Below are positions 49,178 through 58,016 of a stretch of DNA of 64,000 nucleotides, piece by piece (position 1 is the stretch's first letter; each line of letters starts with the position of its first letter). A model generated the notes under the pieces. It was not told the origin of the DNA. It was given only the letters and a program-made list of their open reading frames with translations, and did no database searches. The stretch covers positions 138,516-202,515 of the forward strand of contig MNCI01035790.1 in assembly GCA_015680685.1 (NCBI GenBank), in the 5' to 3' direction. This DNA is from Gnetum montanum (lineage: Eukaryota > Streptophyta > Gnetopsida > Gnetales > Gnetaceae). The position numbers and the translations under genes are program-made.

Positions 49178-50012
49178 TGATGAGTCATAATTCGATCTAC
49201 TTCGATATCACAATGTCAGATATCTGATATCATCACTTTCGTGTTAGCCTATAAATACAACACTTGGGGTGCACAATTGAGATATAGTTTTAGTTCTTAG
49301 TTTTTGATAGTTTTTCTTAGATTTTTGAATTCAAGTTCTATTACTCCCAGTGCATGACTATAGTTTGATGTTTGTAATTGTATGGCACCTTTGTTCAAGT
49401 GTGATGTACTTGGACATGTTACATGACTAGAAATAAAGATCAAGATTACTTCCATCATTGTCGCATTTACTTACATTTATTATTTCCTTAATTATTTAAT
49501 TGTTTAATTATTTACTATTTTCTTTAGTTAATGCTTCCATTTATTGCTATTTACTATTCCTGTCATTAAGCGAAATGAGTACGACATAATCACGAGTACT
49601 AAGTGTAAGTACTTGGTAATCTAGTAGTGTATTGTTTGGCACACCCAGTGATGTACGCTCGGCAATCTCAATGATAGTTATATGAAGTCCAAGGCGTGTA
49701 TGGATGATTGGGGATGGATACTCATCACACATAGGCTAATTTAGATCTTATTTTCCATTGTTCATTAGCTTAGCTAATTTATCTCTTTATCATCATTAGG
49801 GGTAGCATAGAATTAGACAACAGCATATGCTTCACTTTAGACTGAACCATATGTGACAAAGCTACCACTAGCCCAAATGGGAAAACAACAAACTGTAATC
49901 AAAGCATAATGATTTAGATGCACAACTAGTTCCATCCATAGAATTTAACTGGATCATGCATGAACACTTGTGATTCATATGGTTGCATGTAGGGGTACCT
50001 CACCACTCATCA
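49178..50012 (+). repeat. Element B 3' LTR (835 bp)
   Basis: Starts TGATGAGTCATA and ends CCACTCATCA. Its U3 has fewer GATATC units than the 5' LTR, because roughly 20 bases of the palindrome region are missing or rearranged. TATAAATA is kept at about 49251. Confidence 0.92.
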
Positions 50013-50017
50013 CATTG
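50013..50017. repeat. Right target-site duplication of element B (CATTG)
   Basis: Identical to 41550-41554. Confidence 0.93.
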
Positions 50018-51290
50018 TTATATACCATCCAAAAATGTTATAAAGAGGTATGCATTTACTTTACAAATTGGTAAGAAAGAATTTTATTTAATAATTTTGT
50101 TGGTATAAAACAAGGATGTCCTTTTTTCCCTACTTTATTTGGGCTTTTTATTAATGAGTTGAAAAGTGGATCATAAAATATCAATTCAATTTATAATTAC
50201 AATTAGAAATAGTCTTATTAGACTCTTACTTTATGCTATTAATATTTTCTTGATTTCAAATTTAATTGAAGGATTGCAACAAATGTTTAATACTCTTAAT
50301 GTTTGTTATCACCATTCAATAATGAAAGTTAATATCCAAAAAACTAAAATCATGATTTGTGCCACATGTAATAAGATGTACAATTTCACTATAGGAAATT
50401 AATATGTAGACATGACCTTCTTTTCTAAATATCTCAACCTAAAATGCTCCTTTAATTACAAATGAGATCAATGCATTGCTCAAAGAATTGCAAGTGGTAT
50501 GAAAGCTTTATTCACTTTTAAAAGCAAATGTCAAAAGGAATCTATTTTAGCTTGGAATATCTGAAAGAAATTCTATCATGTCATTCAACTAATTATTCTT
50601 TATAGATGTGTTGTATGGGATTCTGGTCTAGCAAATAAATATTGGAAACATATAGAAGAAATTAAGCTTTTCCTCTTTAGTGAATTCAAAGTGAAGAGAC
50701 AAGCACAATATAATATTATGCTTGTTGAAGCAAAGATGATGCCCTTGGAAGTTGAAGCTATTTATGAGTTTATAGCTTACACACATAATCTATCTAATTT
50801 CTCATTGGATAAATACTTGAAAAAAATGATGATGAAAACCTAAGATAAAAGACAATTCATAAAAGTATTCTATGGCTTAATAAATAGAATATTCAAGAGC
50901 ACATTGTTTATTATGATCTTAAGCAAGTTCGCCAATTGGTGAAACAAATAATATTTCAAAAATTTTGGGAAAATATAAAATTAAAAAAACACATCTATTT
51001 AATTAGTATCATGGAAGCCCTTAATTCAAAGGCAAACTATTTAATTGTTGCTATTCCTCATCATTTGCAATGCATAATTAGCAAAGCATGAATGATATCT
51101 CATCATTTATGAGTTGAAATAAGTAGAAAATTCTTCATGGAGAATCAATATGCCGTTTGGGAAATACAATAGAATTGAAGATGCATGTCACATTTTCTTA
51201 CAATATCCTATACTTGAGCACATTAGATGTAAGTGGGAAATTATGGTTGCAAATTCAATAGATTTGTTCTAAATGTTACCAAAAAAAGTC

Positions 51291-52170
51291 TTGCTGATTT
51301 TCTTAATAATGCTTTCAAAACTCATAGCATGTACATTTTTACTCTCCCATACATTCTAAAGATTTGAGAACATATTAAAATTTCATTTTCCATGTTAATT
51401 TTAGATAATCATATCATGTAGCATATTACCCATATGTAAAATAAAGTTTGGAAAAGCACATATTTTGCAATAACTTGAACTTGGATGAGTGGAAATTCTA
51501 AAATAAAGTTTAGAAATCTACATATCTTGCAATAATTTGAAGTTAGATTGCTTTGAAATTTTTCTCAAATTATGGTGATTTGTAGTTTGTATTATACCTT
51601 TTAAGAAATATCTGTTAATTATCTACCAGTTAAAATTTTAAAAAAAAAAGCTCAAAAATTATGTATCAAAATTATATCACACAGTATGTACAGTAAATAA
51701 GGAGAAATTAGATAGCGCTGAAAATTAGTTTAAAATTTAATTACCAGGAAACACATGGATTTATTTAGCATTTTTTAAATCATTTTAATGATGAGTTATA
51801 TAAAGTAAAACTCATTACCATGTAAGAGACTGCATTTTTATCTTAAGGTATCGAAAAAGAGAGCATTGATAGGTCTCGGATGAAATAAGCTACTAATTGT
51901 CATATTACCATATTTTCTTATAATCTTCATGTTTCAATTCTTCTTCTTTTTTTCCCCAATTTCAAAGCTAAGAGAATTTTCTCATCATAATTCAAATTTC
52001 ATATTCATATTCATATAATCGATGTCTATAATCCATGCTTGGGTTAATATCTTGCAGACATAATAACATTTTTTAATATAAGAACATTAAGTTTCATTTG
52101 CAAGAAAATTAGTCTTTCAAATAAAACAAAAATCTTTCCAAAATACTAAGAACGATACCATGATTTTACT
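51291..52170. other. Unassigned AT-rich sequence
   Basis: No gene, RNA or repeat recognised between the LINE remnant and the host gene's downstream region. Confidence 0.6.
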
Positions 52171-52183
52171 GTAGTTTTGCATG

Positions 52184-52219
52184 GCTTATGGTACGAATCG
52201 CGCTTATGGTACGAATCGC
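52184..52219 (+). repeat. Tandem 18-bp duplication downstream of the host gene
   Basis: GCTTATGGTACGAATCGC occurs twice without spacer (52184-52201 and 52202-52219). The CG dinucleotides are intact in both, so it is recent compared with the surrounding repeats. Confidence 0.95.
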
Positions 52220-52519
52220 AGATTTCAATCCCAAAGAATATGCTAATCTTGGCTCGATATATTCCTTTACAATTCTTTCAAAGCAGTATATTGGTCACAC
52301 CTCAATTGTTTTTTCTCGTCTTTAAAGTGATTAAAGCTCTTGAAACATTGTTTGCAGAGTTTCCACAGGTAAACGAGTACGCGATTCACATAGAAATCAG
52401 AATAAATTCTCAAAGTAATATTCAGGAACAGACCTTGCAGCAAATAAGCCAGAAATACCAGACAAGCTTAACAAAATAAGGCCAACCAATTTCAGAAATA
52501 CAACAGCGAATGGACTTGG

Positions 52520-52969
52520 CTACTCCAAAAGATTATTGTCAGAAGGAGGAGGCGGGGGCGATGACTGATGAGGAACATGGAATCTGACGGGAAATGGCGT
52601 GCCTGGAACCTGGAACCGGATTCCAGGGTAGGGAGTTGCGCTTGGCGTTTTTGGATCCAACACAATGTTTCGCTTCTTCTTCATAACAGTAGTAGTAGTA
52701 GTAGTAGAACCAGTAGTCCTGTTTCTTTTCCCTTTTTCTGTTTCATTTTCATGAGATTCAAACATGAAGCTCAAGTTTCTGAGGTTTCTGAAGGCATCTT
52801 TTGTGGCCGAGTTTTCCATGATTTCTAATGCATCGTCGATCCTGTTCTGCTGTAGATTTTCTCTTTGATTCTGCTGCTGCTGCTGCTTCCGGTCACTGCC
52901 ATGAGTTTCTGTTGTTTCAGCATGGTGATTATCTTGTTGCTGTACACGAACAATTTCATTCCCTGACAT
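52520..52969 (-). CDS. Probable low-copy host gene: Gln/Pro-rich 149-residue protein of unknown function
   Basis: This is the only ORF in the window that looks like an ordinary plant gene. It starts at the minus-strand ATG 52969-52967 and runs uninterrupted to TAG at 52522-52520. Local GC content is higher and CG dinucleotides are retained, unlike the transposon remnants around it. I do not recognise the family. Residues 1-45 are Gln/Asn/Glu-rich (KQQQQQNQ). A likely helix follows (RIDDALEIMENSATKDAFRN), then a Thr run encoded by an ACT repeat, a basic KKKRN that could be a nuclear-localisation signal, and a Pro/Phe-rich segment (SATPYPGIRFQVPGTPFPV). The end is PPPPPSDNNLLE. No signal peptide or membrane segment is seen. 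It could be one exon of a longer gene; no other exon was found. Confidence 0.62.
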   Translation of the reverse strand: MSGNEIVRVQQQDNHHAETTETHGSDRKQQQQQNQRENLQQNRIDDALEIMENSATKDAFRNLRNLSFMFESHENETEKGKRNRTTGSTTTTTTVMKKKRNIVLDPKTPSATPYPGIRFQVPGTPFPVRFHVPHQSSPPPPPSDNNLLE

Positions 52970-53036
52970 TTTGATTGATTTCGCTTTCTCTTATTTTTGC
53001 CTGGTTCGTTTATATTTCCCCTGAATGTGTGTATTT

Positions 53037-53047
53037 CACGTGACGTC
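53037..53047 (-). promoter_or_regulatory. G-box overlapping a TGACGTC element upstream of the host gene
   Basis: CACGTGACGTC combines a G-box (CACGTG) and a C-box/as-1-type TGACGTC, both bZIP recognition cores. It lies 68-78 bases before the ATG. If the TATA-like box at 53091-53100 is used, the site would fall at or just after the transcription start. Confidence 0.5.
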
Positions 53048-53090
53048 TGATTTCTGGATTCGTTGCTACGGGATATGAATCGATTCAACC

Positions 53091-53100
53091 TATTATAAAC
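53091..53100 (-). promoter_or_regulatory. TATA-like box for the host gene
   Basis: On the minus strand GTTTATAATA lies 122 bases upstream of the ATG and would give a leader of about 90 bases. Confidence 0.4.
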
Positions 53101-53560
53101 TGCAGCAGGAGCTTTTCTTTATCGTGGAGATTAATGTAATGTGTATGCACATATGATTACGTTGAAAACCTAATTGCTCATCCCAAATGGCAGAAATTAT
53201 TATTACTACAATTATTCATAATCAGAAAAGGAATCGTACATACAAATCCTTTGAATTTACAAGTTACTCTTGTCTCCACTAAATTCCAATATTCCTTCAT
53301 AGACCCATCTAGATGGTGTTATGTTGATGAAAATGAAATGCTTACCATAGCTAACGCAACTGTTGTTTTTCATAATAATAATTTTATTTAAACAAAATTA
53401 ACCTGCAAAGATGTTCAACAATGGAAATATAAGCAATGTAGTGAAATCATAAGAATTAATAGAGTAATAGAACCCCTTTCTTTGAAATCATAAGAATTAA
53501 GTTCATTATTATAATATATTTTGGTGATCACCTAAACATTTTTGACATCGTGATAGTTCC
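53101..53560. other. Unassigned AT-rich sequence
   Basis: No gene or known repeat is seen between the host-gene promoter and the first SINE copy. Confidence 0.55.
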
Positions 53561-53566
53561 GCTTAA

Positions 53567-53690
53567 TTTGGAAGCTCCATTTAATTAGGTGGGCAATGCT
53601 GAGTTATTTTAAGTTTTAAACTAAACTATATGTATATTGGGGTGTACCCAAGTTTCACTTATTTCAAATTCCAACTCCCCACAGTGATAG
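53567..53690 (+). repeat. tRNA-derived SINE, partial copy 1
   Basis: Carries the body of the family (TTTGGAAGCTCC-like part, GGGCAATGCTGAGTTA, GGGTGTACCCAAGTTTCACTT) but lacks a clear A box. It ends in the family's TTCCAAC terminus. Confidence 0.65.
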
Positions 53691-53873
53691 TTCCACTTAC
53701 CTTATTTGGTTCAAGACATAACCATTTACTTTCTTCTTCCCTTCTTAACTCTTACTTTAACAACTTCTTAGTTTAAGATACAATTATTTCCCTTCTTATT
53801 CCCATTGTAACTCTTGCTTCAACCACTTTTTGTTATTATTTCTAGCTATGTTGAAGTAAATCATTTTATTGAG

Positions 53874-53998
53874 TTTTGTAATATAAGTATACTACAAGAT
53901 ATATAGTCCAATTAGAACTTTATAACTCAACATTACCTACTAGAATTGAACCCATGACTTGTTGCTTTGAAATTAAAAGTCTTACTATGTTTATTTGT
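53874..53998 (-). repeat. tRNA-derived SINE, copy 2
   Basis: Reverse orientation: AGTCCAATTAGAACTTTATA and ATTGAACCCATGACTTG correspond to the complement of the body and B-box region. Confidence 0.68.
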
Positions 53999-54315
53999 CT
54001 ATTTCTAAGACTTATTTATTGTTCCTATCTCATGCACAACTCCTTTAAAGTAGTTGAATTTTCAAGTGACTTATAAAAAGTCTATACAATCTAGTTGGTT
54101 AAGACAATATGCTTGGAACAATGCCTCTAGGATAGAGTGCATGGTGATGTTTAGCCACTTGGTTAATATCATGCATTTTTGATTTAATGACTTAGTAAAA
54201 TTTACCTTGGTGTTTTCCTCAAGTATTCCAAAACAAATTTTTTAATCCAAATGTTGTTAATGATTAAAAAAATTAGTACAACAAGAGACAATTTTTTAAC
54301 AATTTACATCATAAC

Positions 54316-54464
54316 AATGATGTGTTAACCTAGTGGTAAGACACTTGATTTGGAAGCTCCAAGTCATGGGTTTGGTTCCAATGGGCAATGCTAAGTTATA
54401 TAAAGTTTTAATTGGACTATATATCTTAGGGTGTACCTATATTTCACTTATTTTGGGTTCCAAC
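54316..54464 (+). repeat. tRNA-derived SINE, copy 3 (best preserved)
   Basis: Starts with a tRNA-like head: TTAACCTAGTGGTAAGAC resembles a Pol III A box, and GGGTTTGGTTCCA resembles a decayed B box. The body contains GGGCAATGCTAAGTTATATA and GGGTGTACCTATATTTCACT and ends GGGTTCCAAC. tRNA-derived SINEs are copied by LINE enzymes. Confidence 0.78.
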
Positions 54465-54503
54465 ACCCTCCCAACAATGGACATCATCAATATAGCTCAC
54501 AAG

Positions 54504-54508
54504 CATGG
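54504..54508. repeat. Left target-site duplication of element G (CATGG)
   Basis: Repeated at 60215-60219. Confidence 0.88.
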
Positions 54509-55110
54509 TGTGACATCTCATCCTCGAATGTCATGCCAAATGTCAAATATACAATATATTAGACATTATGCGTACAAAGAAAATATACCAAATGCAAAAT
54601 ATAGTGATATTTGACATTATGTATAAAGGAAATAATAGGAAAAATGCAAAAAGAGAAAGAAAATAATGCTTTATTGATATAGAATAGCGTATCCGGATCG
54701 TGCTCTAAGTGTTCCTTTGGGTTTTCTTCCTTTGGCATCTATCTCTTAGAGGCAATCCAGCATTGCCACCATGGTTAGGCCTATAACCTAGCCAGAAGGG
54801 ATGGCTAGTCCACTTCTTGTCCTACTTCATCCAGCTTCCCATGACTTGCCTATACCGACTCTACCACTCCATGACTTGCCTGTACTGGCTCCACCCTTCC
54901 ATGCCAGCATGACCTCTAACCCCGAGTATAAATGCCTTAGGTCAAACCCCCAAAGGTTACCTTAAGAGACATGTCCATTATTACAACATGCCCTTTCAAG
55001 TCTTAATCACAACTATCCTTTCAGGTCTTGTTAAGATAACAATAACGCTTGTTATGAAGAGACACCATCTTCATTAGTCAGTAGCATCATTTGGGAATGG
55101 GGATGTGACA
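54509..55110 (-). repeat. Element G 3' LTR (602 bp, left on plus strand)
   Basis: Plus-strand ends are TGTGACATCTC and GGGGATGTGACA, giving a terminal inverted repeat TGTGACATC. It contains a 30-bp tandem duplication (54839-54898) beginning CCATGACTTGCC. An AATAAA (minus strand) lies near 54672-54677. Confidence 0.88.
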
Positions 55111-55124
55111 ATCTACCCCCGTTA
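55111..55124 (-). other. Polypurine tract of element G
   Basis: Plus ATCTACCCCCGTTA reads on the minus strand as a purine-rich AACGGGGGTAGAT directly before the LTR. Confidence 0.65.
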
Positions 55125-55278
55125 GGTTTTTTTTGTCCTCGAATGAATCCAGTTCTCTATCTTTTTCCAGCTCTAATGCTTTCTTTCATGATTCTGTACT
55201 CCAATAATTTGATTTCTCCTTTGAACTTGAAGTTGTTTCTTACTTATTTTCTTGATCTTGATCAACCTTATGAACTGA

Positions 55279-56444
55279 TTAGAGTAACTGTAATTCTACC
55301 AGAAGTGGTATATGATCAGATGATCTTGTTCGGGATGGCAAGGCTTAATCTTGATTCTTCTCAACTTCTTCTTTAGAAATCAACTCTAGTAACTTGGTAA
55401 CTTGAAAAAATCAGGCATCATACCAAATATAATCAAAAGTCTCAATGAAGAATGTTATTGACCCATCTTCATTAATCATTACAAAGTAATTTGTAAACTA
55501 TGATTCTTGATGAGTGTTATCCATCAACATCATCTATTCCTGAATTATAGAATTTGATTTATCTACTGAAGATTCAAAGTAAGCAAAATATGCACTAGCT
55601 AGTGGAATTACATGCTAAATTGATGGAAACATCTTTTTCAAGTTAGGTTCATCTTCCAAATATTTTTTTACAGATCCATATTTTAAGAATTGATTAGCAC
55701 TACTTCCAACTTTTGCGTTAAAGTCTCCACAAAGAATAAATGAAATTGGATTGATACAACTTAGGAATAACTTATTCTTTGAACTTTCTTCTATTTACTT
55801 AATCAACTATGCTCCTTGACAAAGTCTAACATCTAAACATGTTGGTCTGGCAATTAAATGTGTATTAACATGCATTCACATCTTCCTGATAGATGAACTT
55901 TTAGAATCATTGCCAGGGCTATGTGATTTTTCCAAAATCTCAACTGTTCTTTCTTTCCCATCACTTAAAGTTTTGGAATTTCAAAAATCATATTTTCTAA
56001 ACTCCATTCAAATCTTTGTACCAATTCAAACTTGGCTTCTTTATAAAAGGTCATACAACCATCCATGTTGTAATTCCTACAATATGCTAATCTGTACAAC
56101 TCAAAAGAAGAACTTCCACAAGAACCTTTTTGCTTATAAATACCTCTGTATCCCATGTTTTCCAAATTTGGTTGGAATTGATATAGAAATTCCCATGGTA
56201 AGACTTCTTGTAAGCATAAGACATCAGCATCTAAATCTTTTAACTCTGCTAAGATGCATGGATATCAATATTCATTGCAATCCAAGGCCCATGATGGACA
56301 TAGTGGATATTATTTCTCACTCACTAGGGATCTTGCAAGCACATTGTATGTTTCAACTTTCATTCTCATTCTTGGATTCTTGTTTGGATCATTTCTCTTC
56401 ATGAGTATCATACTCCTTATTGAAACAAGATTTTGAGTCCCCAT
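55279..56444 (-). pseudogene. Captured CCR4/Angel-type endonuclease-exonuclease-phosphatase gene copy
   Basis: On the minus strand the copy starts at ATG 56444 and ends at TAA 55281-55279, with no introns. Residue motifs in order: VETYNVLARSL, YPLCPSWAL, AELKDLDADVLCLQEVLPWE (catalytic Glu in LQEV), NMGYRGIYKQKG, NMDGCMTFYKEAKFELVQ, VNTHLIARPTCLDVRLCQ after a frameshift near 55880, ILCGDFNAKVGS (catalytic Asp and Asn), FIETFDYIWYD and SSDHIPLLVELQLL (catalytic His). These are the landmarks of CCR4-like deadenylases and relatives (Angel, Nocturnin), which shorten mRNA poly(A) tails or process RNA ends. At least one frameshift and several stops break it. The lack of introns suggests capture via RNA. 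Which paralogue donated it is unknown. Confidence 0.82.
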
Positions 56445-57195
56445 GTTGTTTGTTCCCTATGTTTTAATTGAAGGATGGATTAATATACCCTTTTCTTGAT
56501 GGTTGAAGATTGTCTTGTTTCTTAAACTATTTCTCCAACATCAACTGATCATTAACTAATACATCAACTAATAACCAACTACATCAACTAAATAACTATA
56601 TTATCTATTTGTATAATTATATTATCTAATTTTAGTAATATTTAACAACATCATATAATAATATTTATCTATATTATCTAATTTTAGTAATATATAATTA
56701 CATTACTTGATTTTTAGTAATATTTAACTATATTAGTTTTGATGACCTTTCTACCCCCCTTGAGAACACTGACTTCGGTAATGTAACTAATGACATGCCA
56801 TAGTGATCTTAAGACTATCTGCAAGGGCTATGCACTAAATCTTAAAGCCTAAAAGGTTAAATTTATAATATCATTGAATTATAGTATGCCTAAATGATAA
56901 ATCTAACCTCACCATTGAGTTCCAAATGGTGAAAAATGTTAGAAATGACTATTCATATGTTGAAAATGGACATTGTATGCTTGAGTGATGTCAAGATTAA
57001 ACTTTTTGAGGATCTTGAGGTGCTATATTGGGCGAGTAAAAAATAATCTTCAAGGTTCCCTAGGATGGATCTAACTCCACTATTAAGCTCAAAAGGTTGA
57101 AATCTATAGGAAACAACTCTTAGTTTACTAAAAAAAGGTTTCTGAAATCAAAAGTTATGGCTTCTAGAGTCTAAGTACTTTGGTGTGAAAAATGA
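56445..57195. other. Element G internal sequence with AT-rich repeats
   Basis: Repeated TATTATCTAATTTTAGTAAT units lie at about 56590-56730. The rest (56730-57195) shows no recognisable gene. Confidence 0.6.
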
Positions 57196-57202
57196 GACTT
57201 CT

Positions 57203-57266
57203 CAAGAGGTCACCCATCCCAATTCTACTCCAAAGTGAGCATGCTTAATTATGGAATTTTTATCTC
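57203..57266 (-). pseudogene. 5S-rRNA-like fragment
   Basis: Plus GAGGTCACCCATCCC followed by TTCTACTC and GAGCATGCTTAATTATGGA is the complement of the central and 3' part of plant 5S rRNA: the A-box/intermediate region with AGTTAAGC and the C-box part with GGATGGGTGACCTC. It is diverged and truncated. 5S-like promoter sequence is known from Cassandra retrotransposons and 5S-derived SINEs. Here it lies in the interior of element G, not in an LTR. Confidence 0.68.
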
Positions 57267-57370
57267 TATTGTTACCACAGTGCCCCTTTGAATTTTTGCA
57301 AATAATTAAGTGTGTTTTTTATCTAAACTAACAATTATGGCACAAAAAGAAATATTTTTTTTTTGGACTT

Positions 57371-57417
57371 TTTCTGTCAGTTGACGGAATTTCAAAATTC
57401 CTGTCAATTGTCAGAAA
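57371..57417. repeat. Long hairpin with about 20-bp arms
   Basis: TTTCTGTCAGTTGACGGAAT... pairs with the following AATTCCTGTCAATTGTCAGA... around a 3-base loop near 57393-57395. There are two mismatches and one bulge. Confidence 0.85.
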
Positions 57418-57467
57418 AAATTTAATTTTTCCATCTACTAATGGACAACCCATTCCAAGGTTTGTAT

Positions 57468-57622
57468 GGCGGCACTAGAGGTGGTGATAGGCAGCACTGG
57501 AGGCAGTGATGGACAGTGCTGGAGGCAATGATGGGCAGCATTGGAGGCGATAATGGGTGGTGCTGGAGACATTGATGGGCAGCATTGGAGGCAATGATGG
57601 GTGGCATTGGAGGCAGTGATCG
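57468..57622. repeat. Minisatellite, about seven units of 22 bp
   Basis: Units of the type GGGCAGCATTGGAGGCAATG plus AT. ORFs across it on the minus strand (57422-57888) are by-products of the repeat. Confidence 0.88.
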
Positions 57623-57860
57623 GCAATGTGTGAGGTAGGTAGTGGGCAAGCAGGAGGCAGGCAGTAGTGGCAGGCATGGCATGGTGCAAGCAAGCAAGGT
57701 GCAATGCAGTAGTGGCATGGCATGGCATGGTGCAAGCAAGGTACGAGTAGGTGTGCAACTAATCGATGTGGATCAAAGCGATAGTGGTGCATGATGTAGA
57801 TCATAGTAGCAACGCAAATCAAAGTGACATAATGTATAGTGGTGCATGGGGCTTTTGGGT

Positions 57861-57970
57861 GCCCCTTTGGGGCTGGCCCAAGGGCCAAGCTTTTATGGCT
57901 ATAGCCTCATTGTGGTTGACCACAAGCCTTGCTGTAGTTGGTCTAGTCATGATTGGCTACAACCAATCAT
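57861..57970. repeat. Cluster of five short palindromes
   Basis: GCCCCTTTGGGGC (57861-57873), TGGCCCAAGGGCCA (57874-57887), GGCTATAGCC (57897-57906), TTGTGGTTGACCACAA (57910-57925), and ATGATTGG/CCAATCAT with a 6-base loop (57949-57970). Confidence 0.92.
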
Positions 57971-58016
57971 AGACAAAAAAAGAATTTTAATGTACTTTAA
58001 AAAATTATTGGGACTT

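Larger units (their letters stand above)
41555..50012 (+). mobile_element. Element B: non-autonomous LTR retrotransposon with ORF1 and ORF2, no pol
   Basis: An 8.46-kb unit with LTRs of 853 and 835 bp and TSD CATTG, inserted in a LINE. It has the same organisation as element C: primer site, gag-like ORF1 (42533-44516), inter-ORF region with a promoter-like module, ORF2 (46271-48985), a 3' leader like D's, and TTGTGGGGGTA as polypurine tract (49167-49177). No pol domain is present. ORF1 is shorter than in C because about 450 bases are missing at the single N at 43303. Confidence 0.9.
41440..51290 (+). mobile_element. Old LINE (non-LTR retrotransposon) remnant, split by element B
   Basis: Before B, 41460-41554 reads as a LINE RT segment (YFSKAYDSI, then NMLW). 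After B, 50013 onward continues the same domain: KQGCPFFPTLFGLFINEL (spread over two frames) near 50105-50165, then LLYAINIFLISNLIEGLQQM (50226-50290). The usual YADD active site reads YAIN, so it is dead. Further on are an HIEEIKLFLFSEFKVKRQAQ segment (about 50650-50705), a PIEA-like region and a C-terminal stretch with ISHHLRVEISR and DACHIFLQYPILEHIR (about 51090-51235). Only the RT and tail parts survive. Element B duplicated CATTG on insertion. Confidence 0.75.

Noticed and set aside
52177-52479. 100-codon plus-strand ORF near the host gene
   Set aside because: It begins in the 18-bp tandem duplication and lies in the region expected to be the 3' untranslated part of the minus-strand gene; no domain recognised.
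55910-56404. 164-codon plus-strand ORF
   Set aside because: It is antisense to the CCR4-like pseudogene, which explains its length.
57422-57888. Overlapping minus-strand ORFs rich in Cys, Pro and His
   Set aside because: They are translations of the 22-bp minisatellite in several frames, not a gene.
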